Source: JBBAAS01 sp041658125 (GTDB lineage Bacteria; Patescibacteriota; Microgenomatia; UBA12405). From it: a DNA stretch of 31,660 nucleotides. The notes below the pieces were generated by a model, which was not told the DNA's origin, searched no databases, and saw only the letters and a program-made list of their open reading frames with translations. The stretch is taken from assembly GCA_041658125.1 (NCBI GenBank), contig JBBAAS010000004.1, forward strand, positions 1 to 31,660, given 5' to 3'. The position numbers and the translations under genes are program-made. Shown in pieces: positions 1-6,242 of the stretch (positions within the stretch are counted from its first letter, which is position 1; every line of letters begins with the position of its first letter).

Positions 1-236
1 GTGGTATTCCCGCCGATCCTGATCAATACACTTTTTGGCACTCCACTCAAGAAAAAACCAATATTACTCATCTCAACAACTCCCGCATCGACAAACTACT
101 CGAAGAAGGCCGTCTGACTTTTAATCTTCAGGACCGTAAAAAAATCTATCTTGATTTTCAAAAATTTCTGCTTGAAGAATCACCGGTCATTTTTATTTCT
201 TACCCCACTATTTACTCCGTTTCTAGGATAAAATAA
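1..236 (+). CDS. ABC transporter substrate-binding protein, family 5 (C-terminal fragment)
   Basis: The window opens inside this gene. The frame starting at base 3 is open to a TAA at 234-236 and gives about 77 residues beginning GIPADPDQYTFWHS and containing KIYLDFQKFLLEESPVIF. That pattern, a PDQYxxWHS motif followed by RKKIYxxFQxxLxEExPxIFL, is the C-terminal end of extracellular solute-binding proteins of the DppA/OppA type (SBP_bac_5), which capture peptides or similar solutes outside the membrane for an ABC importer. The N-terminal signal and most of the binding lobes lie outside the window. The next gene follows after 6 bp, and its -10-like TAAAAT (229-234) sits over this stop codon. 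Family call is fairly secure; the substrate cannot be told. Confidence 0.72.
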   Translation, partial: GIPADPDQYTFWHSTQEKTNITHLNNSRIDKLLEEGRLTFNLQDRKKIYLDFQKFLLEESPVIFISYPTIYSVSRIK

Positions 237-242
237 GAAAAT

Positions 243-446
243 ATGGATCCAAAACCAATTGACCCCATCGGCTGGACTCTTATCGGAATTCTTTTTCTAC
301 TTTTAACTTACGCTGGTTATCTTTCTTATAAAAGCATCGATTTCCAAATTCTTCAAAAGCTGGAAAGTATTCCCTTAGTTTTACCCACTCCCATCATCGC
401 CTCTCCCTCCGCCACCCTCGCCACCCCGGCAGCAGTTAAAAATTAG
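243..446 (+). CDS. Small single-pass membrane protein, unknown function
   Basis: A 67-residue protein. Residues 10-30 (GWTLIGILFLLLTYAGYL) are a clear transmembrane helix, and the tail from about residue 43 is rich in Pro, Ser, Thr and Ala, as in exposed linkers. It begins 6 bp after the substrate-binding protein, so it may belong to the same transporter operon. A TAAAAT at 229-234 lies 8 nt before the ATG, which would also fit an own leaderless transcript. No Shine-Dalgarno site is seen. I do not recognise a family; a role as a small accessory subunit of the transporter is only a guess from position. Confidence 0.6.
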   Translation: MDPKPIDPIGWTLIGILFLLLTYAGYLSYKSIDFQILQKLESIPLVLPTPIIASPSATLATPAAVKN

Positions 447-454
447 CTAATATT

Positions 455-655
455 ATGAGAAATTTACTCGAATGTCTTTTTCCAAATATAACCAAAACTC
501 CCCAAATGCCACCTCCCTTAACTCCCCGTCAAGTTGAATTTGAAAGGTTAATTGACCAAGTTCAGGCTGAAGCCGCTCAAAACGGTCGTCTCATTAGCCG
601 AAAAGCCGCCATCTGTGGCGCCCGCATCCGGATTCAAGACTGGCTCAATAATTAA
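455..655 (+). CDS. Small hypothetical protein (66 aa)
   Basis: A 66-residue soluble protein starting 8 bp after the previous stop. Residues 23-45 (PRQVEFERLIDQVQAEAAQ) look like an amphipathic helix, followed by a basic stretch (RLISRKAAICGARIRIQDWL). No signal peptide or known motif is visible. It fits tightly between its neighbours (8 bp before it, 11 bp after), reads without rare interruptions and has the same codon style, which supports a real gene. The function is unknown. Confidence 0.5.
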   Translation: MRNLLECLFPNITKTPQMPPPLTPRQVEFERLIDQVQAEAAQNGRLISRKAAICGARIRIQDWLNN

Positions 656-666
656 CAAAGTACCAA

Positions 667-1584
667 ATGATAATTGACAATCCAAAAAGTATCTTAGCTT
701 TTGATCTTGACGGAACAATCACTCCCCGCAACCAATTTGAAATTCATCCTAAAGGCTTAAGCCAATTGTTAAACGACCTTTCCAATCAGGGCCATTTTTT
801 TATCCCGGTAACCGGTAAGCCTGTTGCCTATGCCGCTAAGATTTTTTCGGCCAATAACTTAATCGATAGGGGAATAATCGCCGAAAACGCCGGAGTTTAC
901 AGAAAACCAAACAGTCAAAAAATTGAAATCTACGGACCAAGCATTAAGGAAATGTATGCTCTTAGAGATAAATTAGGAATTGGCATGGAAAAAGTTAATG
1001 TCACCGATATTTTCATTGACCAAAAAAAGTATGAAGTCGCCGTCGATCCCGACGACGTCTCCATTTTGACTATCTTCACCGATCCGACTTATGTCACTCA
1101 TCGCTGGAAATTCAACCACTCGATTGAAGCCGAACTTTTAGTTGAAAAAATCAACAATATCATTACGTCCAACAATTGGCAAAACACTTTATCTGTTTTG
1201 CCTCCTTTCCCGGACAGGGCTATTCAGATAATTCGAAAAGATCCAATTTCAGGCCATTCAATCGACAAATCATCGATAATCTTCGCTCTTAACGCCATTT
1301 ATCCCAATATCGATACTATCCCAATTGCCATGTTTGGCGATGGCCACAACGACATTCCTGCTATGAAACCAGATAAAGTAATTCCCATAACTTTTACTAA
1401 CGCCCACAGCGATGTCTTAACTTATGTTAAATCAAAAAATGGCTATATCTCCCCCCATAATGCACCAGAAGATTTAGGCGTGCCAGACGGCTTACTTTGG
1501 CTAGCTAAAAATAATTTTTTCAAAGAGGACACTAATGCCGTTCATCATCTCATCACTCGATATTTTCCGAGTCTTGTAGGTTAA
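667..1584 (+). CDS. HAD-superfamily hydrolase, Cof/SPP-like (class IIB) phosphatase
   Basis: A 305-residue haloacid dehalogenase-fold phosphatase. Motif I is FDLDGTITP (residues 12-20) with nucleophile Asp13 and general acid Asp15; motif II is the VTGK threonine near residue 50; motif IV is GDGHNDIPAM (about 224-233), whose aspartates bind magnesium. The large insert between motifs II and IV is the C2-type cap of Cof, sucrose-phosphate and mannosyl-3-phosphoglycerate phosphatases. It should act in the cytoplasm on a small phosphorylated metabolite, likely a sugar phosphate, but the substrate cannot be read from sequence. It starts 11 bp after the 66-aa gene, so the small genes and this one may be one transcript. 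Confidence 0.85.
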   Translation: MIIDNPKSILAFDLDGTITPRNQFEIHPKGLSQLLNDLSNQGHFFIPVTGKPVAYAAKIFSANNLIDRGIIAENAGVYRKPNSQKIEIYGPSIKEMYALRDKLGIGMEKVNVTDIFIDQKKYEVAVDPDDVSILTIFTDPTYVTHRWKFNHSIEAELLVEKINNIITSNNWQNTLSVLPPFPDRAIQIIRKDPISGHSIDKSSIIFALNAIYPNIDTIPIAMFGDGHNDIPAMKPDKVIPITFTNAHSDVLTYVKSKNGYISPHNAPEDLGVPDGLLWLAKNNFFKEDTNAVHHLITRYFPSLVG

Positions 1585-1675
1585 TTTAATCTATTAAGAA
1601 CTTAATAACTTTACCTTCAATCTTCATCGTGATTAATAAATAACCAAATTTTTTCTTTTGTGATAATATCGGTCA

Positions 1676-2482
1676 ATGGCAGGCAAGGTTGAATTTGCTC
1701 AAGGAGTTGCAATTAGACCGACAGAAATTGAAGGCTGGGATTTTAGTGTTCCCCCTATAAGATGGACAGGTGATCACTATGGTTTTGAGAATTTACGTCT
1801 ACCAAATGATTGGCAAAAAGCAAGTCCGAGATTGACTGCAAAACCTCAGGACTGGGGTAATTATCTTGAGAACTTGTGTCAGGAAAGAAAGTTTGACTGG
1901 AATTTACAGATTGATGGAGAAACCGGGTTAGTCACTGAAATAAAGCTTAGAAATCTCCGGCAAGAATCCCGTGTGTACCTTGACACTGGTTTTGGCCACA
2001 GTGGTGTTTATCGGGGAGAAAGATTTGACTCAACCCAAATGGTTAACGACTTACACATGGCAGTTATCTATCAAAAGTTTCTAGCCCGCTACTTAAGTTT
2101 TATTTCTGGTGATAAACCGCTTTATCCCTACATAGACAAATGTTCTAACCAATATTGTTCAAGAGACCTCGCTCTTCCTCCAAAGGTCGTTCGTTTCCCA
2201 ACAAGCTATGACTATGGCAGATATCAGCAAGGATTTGATAGAAAAGCTTGCCAAATTTCTGGTCAATTTGGACTCCGGCAATTACCTAGGGTATGTTTTG
2301 ACGAAAACGGTCTTCTTACAAATATCCAAATAGACAACAGTAAAGCTTGTGATTATAACTTAGACCATTCTTCCCGTGAATATTATCCCCACAACGTTGA
2401 TAATGCATGTGAAGCAGCCGCCCTTCACGGCATCGCCGCCACCTTTATAAACGACTTAATTGAAGCCAGAAAAACTAGTTAG
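1676..2482 (+). CDS. Hypothetical protein (268 aa), leaderless start
   Basis: A 268-residue protein with no signal peptide or membrane segment. It is rich in aromatic and charged residues and has several cysteines around positions 155-160 (CSNQYCSRD), 190, 206 and in the last third (KACDY, NACEA), which might bind metal or form disulfides. I do not recognise a family. Its promoter is informative: TGTGATAAT at 1659-1667 is an extended -10, ending 8 nt before the ATG, so the transcript should start at or next to the start codon. The 91-bp gap to the HAD gene also suggests an independent unit. Codon use resembles its neighbours. Confidence 0.65.
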   Translation: MAGKVEFAQGVAIRPTEIEGWDFSVPPIRWTGDHYGFENLRLPNDWQKASPRLTAKPQDWGNYLENLCQERKFDWNLQIDGETGLVTEIKLRNLRQESRVYLDTGFGHSGVYRGERFDSTQMVNDLHMAVIYQKFLARYLSFISGDKPLYPYIDKCSNQYCSRDLALPPKVVRFPTSYDYGRYQQGFDRKACQISGQFGLRQLPRVCFDENGLLTNIQIDNSKACDYNLDHSSREYYPHNVDNACEAAALHGIAATFINDLIEARKTS

Positions 2483-2518
2483 CCAAAAATCTATTTTGAT
2501 AATGTTACACTAATTTTA

Positions 2519-3169
2519 ATGTTTCCGACGGTTTTTATTACCCTGTCTTTTCTCAAAAATCTTTTTCTCCGTCCGCCCAAAACCCCGCCGCCGCTTGATA
2601 CCTATAAAATTATTGACGTTATCGACGGTGATACAATCGTCACCGAAAAATCTCAAAAGGTCCGTCTCCTAAGCGTCGACTCCTCCGAGCTTTCTCTTTG
2701 TGGAAGTCTGGAAGCCAAGCAACAACTCGAAACTCTGGTCAAAAACAAAAATGTTTATCTAAAAGAAATTGTCGCCGATCGATATAGTCGGCTGGTCGCC
2801 TTGGTTTACCTTGGCAAAACTTTTGTTAATGGTGAAATGGTCAAATCAGGCTGGGGACGCTACAACAGTATTAACTCCACCCAAAGCGATCTTCTTCTTT
2901 ATTATTCTCAAATCGCTCAAGCTAATAAGCTTGGTGTTTACAGCTCTCTTTGTCGTCAAATCGAAAACCCCCAAAACCCAAAATGTGTTATCAAAGGAAA
3001 TGCCTCCCGTGACGGCCGGCAACTTTATTTCTTCCCGAGTTGCAGTGATTATTCCCGGGTTATCGTCGAAAAAGATTTAGGCGATCAATGGTTTTGTACC
3101 GAAGCCGAAGCCAAAAAAGCCAACTACATTAAATCCGAAAATTGTTACGAAAAAACTTACGGTCAATAA
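2519..3169 (+). CDS. Secreted thermonuclease-family (SNase-like) nuclease with C-terminal KGN/Cys domain
   Basis: A 216-residue nuclease. A hydrophobic N-terminus (residues 3-17) followed by a proline-rich linker indicates export or membrane anchoring. Residues 29-145 form the OB-fold SNase domain with all key residues: D36-G-D38-T39, Arg49, Asp54, Glu57 and Arg91, matching the Staphylococcus aureus D19/D21, R35, D40, E43, R87 set, so calcium-dependent DNA/RNA cleavage is expected. Residues 154-210 (CVIKGNASRDGRQLYF ... WFCTEAEAKKA) match the small Cys domain found after many bacterial SNases. The promoter is a TGTTACACT extended -10 (2503-2511) ending 7 nt before ATG: a leaderless gene. In CPR cells such enzymes may serve nucleotide scavenging, which is inference. 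Confidence 0.9.
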   Translation: MFPTVFITLSFLKNLFLRPPKTPPPLDTYKIIDVIDGDTIVTEKSQKVRLLSVDSSELSLCGSLEAKQQLETLVKNKNVYLKEIVADRYSRLVALVYLGKTFVNGEMVKSGWGRYNSINSTQSDLLLYYSQIAQANKLGVYSSLCRQIENPQNPKCVIKGNASRDGRQLYFFPSCSDYSRVIVEKDLGDQWFCTEAEAKKANYIKSENCYEKTYGQ

Positions 3170-3356
3170 CGGGTTGGCGGTTTACGAAAAATGTCGAACT
3201 TCCTTTGGTTAGCTCGGCCTTCGGCCTCGCTATGCTCCGGCGCGGCGCCTTTACACTGAGCTTGCCGAATGTGCCCACCCGCCGCGCCTCCGAAACTGTT
3301 GGCTCGAACAGTCCCGATTAAATCGGGACTAAAAGAAAAAACGCAAAAATTTTAAA
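3170..3356 (+). other. Non-coding hairpin-rich, GC-rich spacer
   Basis: No plausible gene is seen between the nuclease stop and 3596. The first 190 bases are more GC-rich than their surroundings and full of small palindromes: GGCCTTCGGCC near 3217, GGCGCGGCGCC near 3239-3249, ACTGTT/AACAGT around 3294-3311 with a 6-nt loop, and a 10-bp perfect inverted repeat at 3310-3319/3321-3330 (AGTCCCGATT). The last hairpin is followed by A-rich rather than T-rich sequence, so it is not a usual terminator for the nuclease. The phrase CACTGAGCTTGCCGAA near 3266 resembles the CTGAG...CGAA repeats beside the tRNA genes. Confidence 0.5.
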
Positions 3357-3375
3357 GAACTTTTTATAAATCTCA

Positions 3376-3461
3376 AATGGCGCATCCGGTGGACTCAACC
3401 CGATTGCTCGAATTGTCCGAATACGCCATTAAAAATAGCAATCGGTAAAAGTTGAGTCCAC
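3376..3461. repeat. Two interleaved inverted repeats
   Basis: AATGGCG (3376-3382) pairs with CGCCATT (3424-3430), and GTGGACTCAACCCGATTGCT (3389-3408) pairs with AGCAATCGG (3437-3445) plus GTTGAGTCCAC (3451-3461); the second right arm carries a 5-nt TAAAA bulge. The arms are ordered A-B-A'-B', so in RNA both helices together would make a pseudoknot; as DNA they could be nested protein-binding palindromes. The element ends 66 bp before the promoter -10 of the accessory cassette. Confidence 0.6.
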
Positions 3462-3509
3462 TTACAATATACATATATTTTGAAATAAACACAATAAGTT
3501 TTCGTTTTG

Positions 3510-3535
3510 TTGACATCAAGGAAATTTGCTATAAT
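3510..3535 (+). promoter_or_regulatory. Promoter of accessory cassette (extended -10)
   Basis: TGCTATAAT at 3527-3535 is a perfect extended -10. TTGACA at 3510-3515 is a consensus -35 hexamer but only 14 nt upstream; a shifted TTGTTG at 3507-3512 gives the usual 17-nt spacing. It drives the KGK-protein gene through a roughly 55-nt leader that contains a full Shine-Dalgarno site, unlike the leaderless promoters elsewhere in the window. Confidence 0.7.
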
Positions 3536-3596
3536 TAAACCAAAGGAGTAAGACTAAATACGACGATGAATAAATGAAAGGAGGTGAGAGGAAAAA

Positions 3597-4205
3597 ATGC
3601 CGTTACTTAAAGGAAAGAAAAATATCGGTAAAAATATAAAAACAGAGATGGCTCATGGTAAGCCCCAAAAACAAGCCGTGGCGATTGCCCTTGATGTCGC
3701 TAGACGATCTGGGGCTAATATACCCAAAAAGAAAGCAAAGAAAAATATAAAGAAAGCGCAAAAGAAATGGCAAGATATGTCACCACGGGAACATTCTTTA
3801 GCTCAGCCTGAAGGACGAAAAAGAGCAAAACCTGGAACAAAAGGTGAAGGTGATTACTTCAGAATTGTTGTAAGGTCAAAAGATGAGTTTGTTACATTCC
3901 GCAATCAAGATATTGGAGAGCCAGGACACATTCAACGCTTAGCAGGAAAAAGAAGCAGCGGCTCATGGGATACGCAGACATGGCTTATCAGTAAGAAAGA
4001 TGCTCACATTGAAGGTAATAGATTAATTCCTGACACTGATGATGCGCGGGAGGTAATAGAGCAACTCGGTTCTGAGCCAAAGCACATTAAAGCTGACATC
4101 TTTGAAGCAAAAGATAGGCCAAATGTTCCTGAAAGCGAAAAACCAACTCCTGCGCAACAACGAGCGCGAATGGAGAATATAGAAAAGGCGCAGAAAGCTC
4201 GCTAG
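3597..4205 (+). CDS. KGK-type basic protein (DUF6496-like N-terminus) fused to an unknown C-terminal domain
   Basis: A 202-residue, Lys-rich soluble protein. Residues 4-36 carry LKGKKNIGKNI and the signature KPQKQAVAIALDVAR, seen in small basic proteins of phages and accessory regions (DUF6496-like, from memory). Residues 40-80 are a very basic linker. Residues 85-180 (starting GDYFRIVVRSKDEF) look like a separate alpha/beta domain with the motif SWDTQTWLISKKDA, which I cannot assign. Translation starts from AAAGGAGGTG at 3577-3586, a complete match to the 16S anti-Shine-Dalgarno, 10 nt from ATG; this is unusual for the window and suggests acquisition from another host. It heads a cassette with the 44-aa protein and phosphoribosyltransferase. 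Nucleic-acid binding is plausible from charge only. Confidence 0.72.
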   Translation: MPLLKGKKNIGKNIKTEMAHGKPQKQAVAIALDVARRSGANIPKKKAKKNIKKAQKKWQDMSPREHSLAQPEGRKRAKPGTKGEGDYFRIVVRSKDEFVTFRNQDIGEPGHIQRLAGKRSSGSWDTQTWLISKKDAHIEGNRLIPDTDDAREVIEQLGSEPKHIKADIFEAKDRPNVPESEKPTPAQQRARMENIEKAQKAR

Positions 4206-4267
4206 CATGGTGTAGCAGGCGGAAGAGCAAGTAGGAGAGGATAAAGAATGATAAGGAGGTGATTTTT

Positions 4268-4402
4268 ATGATTCAAAAAGTCAAGGAAGGATATCGCGTA
4301 GTTTCTGAAAGCGGACGTAATATGGGAACGTACCCAACAAAAGAAGAAGCGAAAAAACGTTTACAACAGATTGAATATTTTAAACACAAAAAGAAAACAT
4401 AA
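4268..4402 (+). CDS. Small protein (44 aa), KEEAKKRLQQIEYFKHKK type
   Basis: A 44-residue protein beginning MIQKVKEGYRVVSESGR. It has a predicted beta-hairpin (GYRVVSESGRNMGTYPT) and one helix (KEEAKKRLQQIEYFKH). This fold pattern, Y-V-SE-G--LG-Y-TKEEA--RL-QIEYFKH, occurs as a free-standing small protein in many phages and bacteria, often near KGK proteins; I know no function. A perfect AAGGAGGTGAT Shine-Dalgarno lies at 4253-4263, 4 nt before ATG. It ends one base before the phosphoribosyltransferase ATG, so the two are probably translationally coupled. It is the second member of the accessory cassette. Confidence 0.75.
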   Translation: MIQKVKEGYRVVSESGRNMGTYPTKEEAKKRLQQIEYFKHKKKT

Positions 4403-4403
4403 T

Positions 4404-5048
4404 ATGTTTGAAGATAGAAGAGATGCAGGCCAACAACTTGCAGAACAATTAATAAAATACAAAGATCATCCTATTGTGTTAGCACTGCCTCGTGGAGGAG
4501 TAACAGTAGGCTTCGAAATAGCAAAGATGCTTCACGAACCACTTGATGTGATTGTTGCGCGGAAGTTAGGTGCTCCACATAACCCTGAGTTTGGCATCGG
4601 AGCGATTGCAGAGGATGGCAATCTTATCTTAGATGAACCAACAGTTGCAGTTCTTGGCATTACAGAGGAACAAATACAAAGTATTAAAGAATCAGAACTT
4701 GAGGAAATGAAGCGTCGTATTAATTTATATCGTAACGGCAAACCATTACCAAAGCTCACAAATAGAACCGTTATCCTTGTTGATGATGGACTGGCAACAG
4801 GCGTTACAGCATCAGCCGCAATTGAAGCAATAAAAAAACGGAAGCCAAAACAGCTCATTTTTGCAGTGCCGGTATGTGCATATGAAACTGCTGAAACAAT
4901 AAAAACAAAAGTTGATGATTTTGTTTGTATACAATGTCCGTATGATCTACAAGCAATAGGTTTGTATTATCGAAACTTTCAACAAGTGACAGATGAAGAA
5001 GTAATCGAATTATTGAAACAAAGTAAACAAACGTCGCTAAACAGATAA
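4404..5048 (+). CDS. Phosphoribosyltransferase-domain protein (PRTase type I fold)
   Basis: A 214-residue protein of the stand-alone PRTase family that starts MFEDRRDAGQQLAEQL. Key parts are the PRGGV loop (residues 29-33), VIVARKLGAPHNPEFGIGA, and the PRPP-binding motif ILVDDGLATGVTA (about 124-136). Proteins of this family have a phosphoribosyltransferase fold and often accompany dienelactone-hydrolase-like or unknown genes; the reaction is not established. I chose the ATG at 4404 because homologues of this kind begin with MF-DR-DAG; an in-frame ATG at 4371 would overlap the 44-aa gene and add 11 atypical residues. The ATG has only A-rich sequence in front and follows TAA by one base, so coupling is likely. 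Confidence 0.85.
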   Translation: MFEDRRDAGQQLAEQLIKYKDHPIVLALPRGGVTVGFEIAKMLHEPLDVIVARKLGAPHNPEFGIGAIAEDGNLILDEPTVAVLGITEEQIQSIKESELEEMKRRINLYRNGKPLPKLTNRTVILVDDGLATGVTASAAIEAIKKRKPKQLIFAVPVCAYETAETIKTKVDDFVCIQCPYDLQAIGLYYRNFQQVTDEEVIELLKQSKQTSLNR

Positions 5049-5082
5049 TTTCAAACAATACCTAGTTGTTTTATCTGATCTG

Positions 5083-5153
5083 TTGCCCGACATGGATTCG
5101 AACCACAATATGCACCTCCAAAGGGTGCTGTCCTACCATTAGACGATCGGGCA
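5083..5153 (-). tRNA. tRNA-Gln(UUG)
   Basis: Cloverleaf on the minus strand: acceptor TGCCCGA/TCGGGCA, D-arm CGTCTAATGGTAGGAC, anticodon arm GCACC-CTTTGGA-GGTGC giving UUG, T-arm with GGTTCGAATCC, discriminator A. CCA is not encoded. The unpaired U1-A72 start (TG...CA) is typical of bacterial tRNA-Gln. Its 3' end faces the accessory cassette. Confidence 0.95.
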
Positions 5154-5203
5154 TTCTCAAAAAGTCCTCTTATTTTAGCTTATTTCTTGTCTTTTCTCCA
5201 CCT

Positions 5204-5611
5204 TCACTTCGTCAATACTGCCGTACAATACTTACATCTTTTTGCCTTAGTCGGAATTGAGCTCAAACACTCCGGACAAGTTTTTTCCACCGGTTCTGCC
5301 GAGTTTTTATTCTTTTCCAATTTAGCCTTTAACTTGTTCATTGGCAACACAATTGCAAAATAAATCACCGATGAAACTATTACAAACGACACTATCTGAT
5401 TAATAAAATCGCCCACCATAAACCGGCTTTTATTAATTGTAAAATGCCATCCGGAAAAATCCGGTTCACCACCAAATACTCCTATAAACGGGGTAATTAT
5501 ATCTTTTACCAGTGCCGTTACGACTGAATTAAACGCTGCTCCCACAATCACCGCTACTGCCAAATCAACCACATTTCCTCGTAACAAAAAATCCTTAAAC
5601 CCCTTCAACAT
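5204..5611 (-). CDS. mscL: Large-conductance mechanosensitive channel MscL with C-terminal zinc ribbon
   Basis: A 135-residue inner-membrane channel that opens under membrane tension to release solutes during osmotic downshock. The start MLKGFKDFLLRGNVVDLAVA is the MscL amphipathic helix and beginning of TM1 (about 15-40, VAVIVGAAFNSVV), followed by the periplasmic loop and TM2 (about 75-97). After the charged KLKAKLEKNKN helix, residues 114-131 carry CPECLSSIPTKAKRCKYC, a four-cysteine zinc-ribbon tail seen in some but not all MscL. The ATG at 5611 was chosen because longer readings run into tRNA-Leu. It lies between two minus-strand tRNA genes, with only 17 bp to the upstream tRNA, and may be read out from that promoter. 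Confidence 0.93.
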   Translation of the reverse strand: MLKGFKDFLLRGNVVDLAVAVIVGAAFNSVVTALVKDIITPFIGVFGGEPDFSGWHFTINKSRFMVGDFINQIVSFVIVSSVIYFAIVLPMNKLKAKLEKNKNSAEPVEKTCPECLSSIPTKAKRCKYCTAVLTK

Positions 5612-5628
5612 ACTCCAATTATAACTCT

Positions 5629-5713
5629 TGGTGCCGCAGAGAGGACTCGAACCTCCATGGATTGCTCCACACGGTCCTGAACCGTGCTTGTATACCAATT
5701 TCAACACTGCGGC
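5629..5713 (-). tRNA. tRNA-Leu(CAG), CCA encoded
   Basis: Minus strand: acceptor GCCGCAG/CTGCGGC, anticodon arm CACGG-TTCAGGA-CCGTG giving CAG, long class II variable arm (GGAGCAATCC), T-arm AGGTTCGAGTCCT, discriminator A, then CCA (5631-5629). It is nearly identical to tRNA-Leu(UAG) at 14972-15053 apart from the anticodon and variable arm. Confidence 0.95.
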
Positions 5714-5748
5714 AAATTGTAAAAAGTGCTCAAGCTTTCAGCCTTTGT

Positions 5749-5828
5749 AGTATACCAACCTGCTTTAATTTCACCTGTCCACGTTGCTGTCCAGCTTATC
5801 GAGGGACTGCGAGTGGGACACTGCGGCA
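5749..5828 (-). repeat. Tail repeat resembling a split tRNA-Leu 5' end plus CTTATCGA element
   Basis: Read on the minus strand the block begins TGCCGCAGTG, as tRNA-Leu does, then about 45 unrelated bases, then TGAAATT and TTGGTATAC, which again match the tRNA-Leu D-arm. The inserted stretch contains, on the plus strand, GTCCAGCTTATCGAGGGA (5789-5806), close to the CTGAG...CGAAGGA elements at 6201-6220 and 15075-15110. It may be a broken tRNA-Leu copy split by this repeat; the match is short, so confidence is limited. Confidence 0.35.
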
Positions 5829-5878
5829 TAGGTAAACACGCTTATCTTAGCAAAATTTTGGTAAAATATCCTGTATTC

Positions 5879-5949
5879 GCGGGATTAGTTAATCGGTATA
5901 ACTTCACTTTTCCAAAGTGAAATGATGGGTTCGACTCCCATATCCCGCT
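5879..5949 (+). tRNA. tRNA-Gly(UCC)
   Basis: Acceptor GCGGGAT/ATCCCGC with discriminator T, D-arm TAGTTAATCGGTATAAC, anticodon arm TCACT-TTTCCAA-AGTGA giving UCC, T-arm GGGTTCGACTCCC. CCA is not encoded. A TGGTAAAAT extended -10 at 5859-5867 lies 11 nt upstream and probably drives this tRNA and the closely following tRNA-Leu(UAA). Confidence 0.95.
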
Positions 5950-5953
5950 CGGA

Positions 5954-6038
5954 GCCGCCGTGGTGAAATTGGTATACACGCAAGACTTAAAATCTTGTGG
6001 TCTCAAAAACCGTGTGGGTTCGATTCCCGCCGGCGGCA
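5954..6038 (+). tRNA. tRNA-Leu(UAA)
   Basis: Acceptor GCCGCCG/CGGCGGC, D-arm TGGTGAAATTGGTATACA, anticodon arm CAAGA-CTTAAAA-TCTTG giving UAA, class II variable arm (GTCTCAAAAACC), T-arm GGGTTCGATTCCC, discriminator A. It starts only 4 bp after tRNA-Gly(UCC), so the two are surely processed from one precursor. Confidence 0.95.
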
Positions 6039-6070
6039 CCTCTCAAAAATTTAGAATGAAAACGGGCTTG

Positions 6071-6107
6071 CCCGCCGTAGTTCCGATTTGTTGAGAACGT
6101 AGGCGGG
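6071..6107. repeat. Imperfect palindrome abutting tRNA-Pro
   Basis: CCCGCCGTAGTTC (6071-6083) and GAACGTAGGCGGG (6095-6107) pair except for a symmetric GTA/GTA internal loop, with an 11-nt loop. This looks like a dispersed REP-like element. Its right arm overlaps the first four bases of tRNA-Pro (starts 6104), so in the precursor the hairpin and the acceptor stem would compete. Confidence 0.55.
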
Positions 6108-6177
6108 GATTGGCGCAATTGGCTAGCGCGCACGGTTTGGGACCGTGAGGTTGCAGGTTCGAATCCTGTATCCCCGA
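6104..6177 (+). tRNA. tRNA-Pro(UGG)
   Basis: Acceptor CGGGGAT/ATCCCCG, D-arm TGGCGCAATTGGCTAGCGC, anticodon arm CACGG-TTTGGGA-CCGTG giving UGG, T-arm AGGTTCGAATCCT, discriminator A. C1-G72 is the usual bacterial tRNA-Pro start. CCA is not encoded. Its 3' end is repeated inverted and then directly just downstream. Confidence 0.95.
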
Positions 6178-6237
6178 CTAAGATACAGGATGAGAAGTTT
6201 ATCCTGAGATTATCGAAGGAAATCCTGTATCCCCGAC
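6163..6237. repeat. Repeated tRNA-Pro 3' end with CTGAG..CGAAGGA element
   Basis: The tRNA-Pro tail ATCCTGTATC (6163-6172) is followed by its exact inverted copy GATACAGGAT (6182-6191), then ATCCTGAGATTATCGAAGGA (6201-6220), then a direct copy of the last 17 tRNA bases, AATCCTGTATCCCCGAC (6221-6237; original 6162-6178). The order tRNA tail, element, tRNA tail recurs at tRNA-Leu(UAG). Confidence 0.75.
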
Positions 6238-6242
6238 AATAT

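Noticed and set aside
3310..3330. Perfect hairpin as a terminator for the nuclease gene.
   Set aside because: It is followed by A-rich, not T-rich, sequence on the plus strand and has no T-tract on the minus strand either.
3376..3430. A tRNA-like shape on the minus strand (7-bp AATGGCG/CGCCATT stem, GGGTTGAGTCC resembling a T-arm).
   Set aside because: At 55 nt it lacks an anticodon arm and proper D-arm; the T-loop consensus is broken. Kept only as an inverted repeat.
3170..5083. Integration of the accessory cassette at the tRNA-Gln 3' end.
   Set aside because: No second copy of the tRNA-Gln tail could be found on the far side of the cassette and no integrase is encoded.
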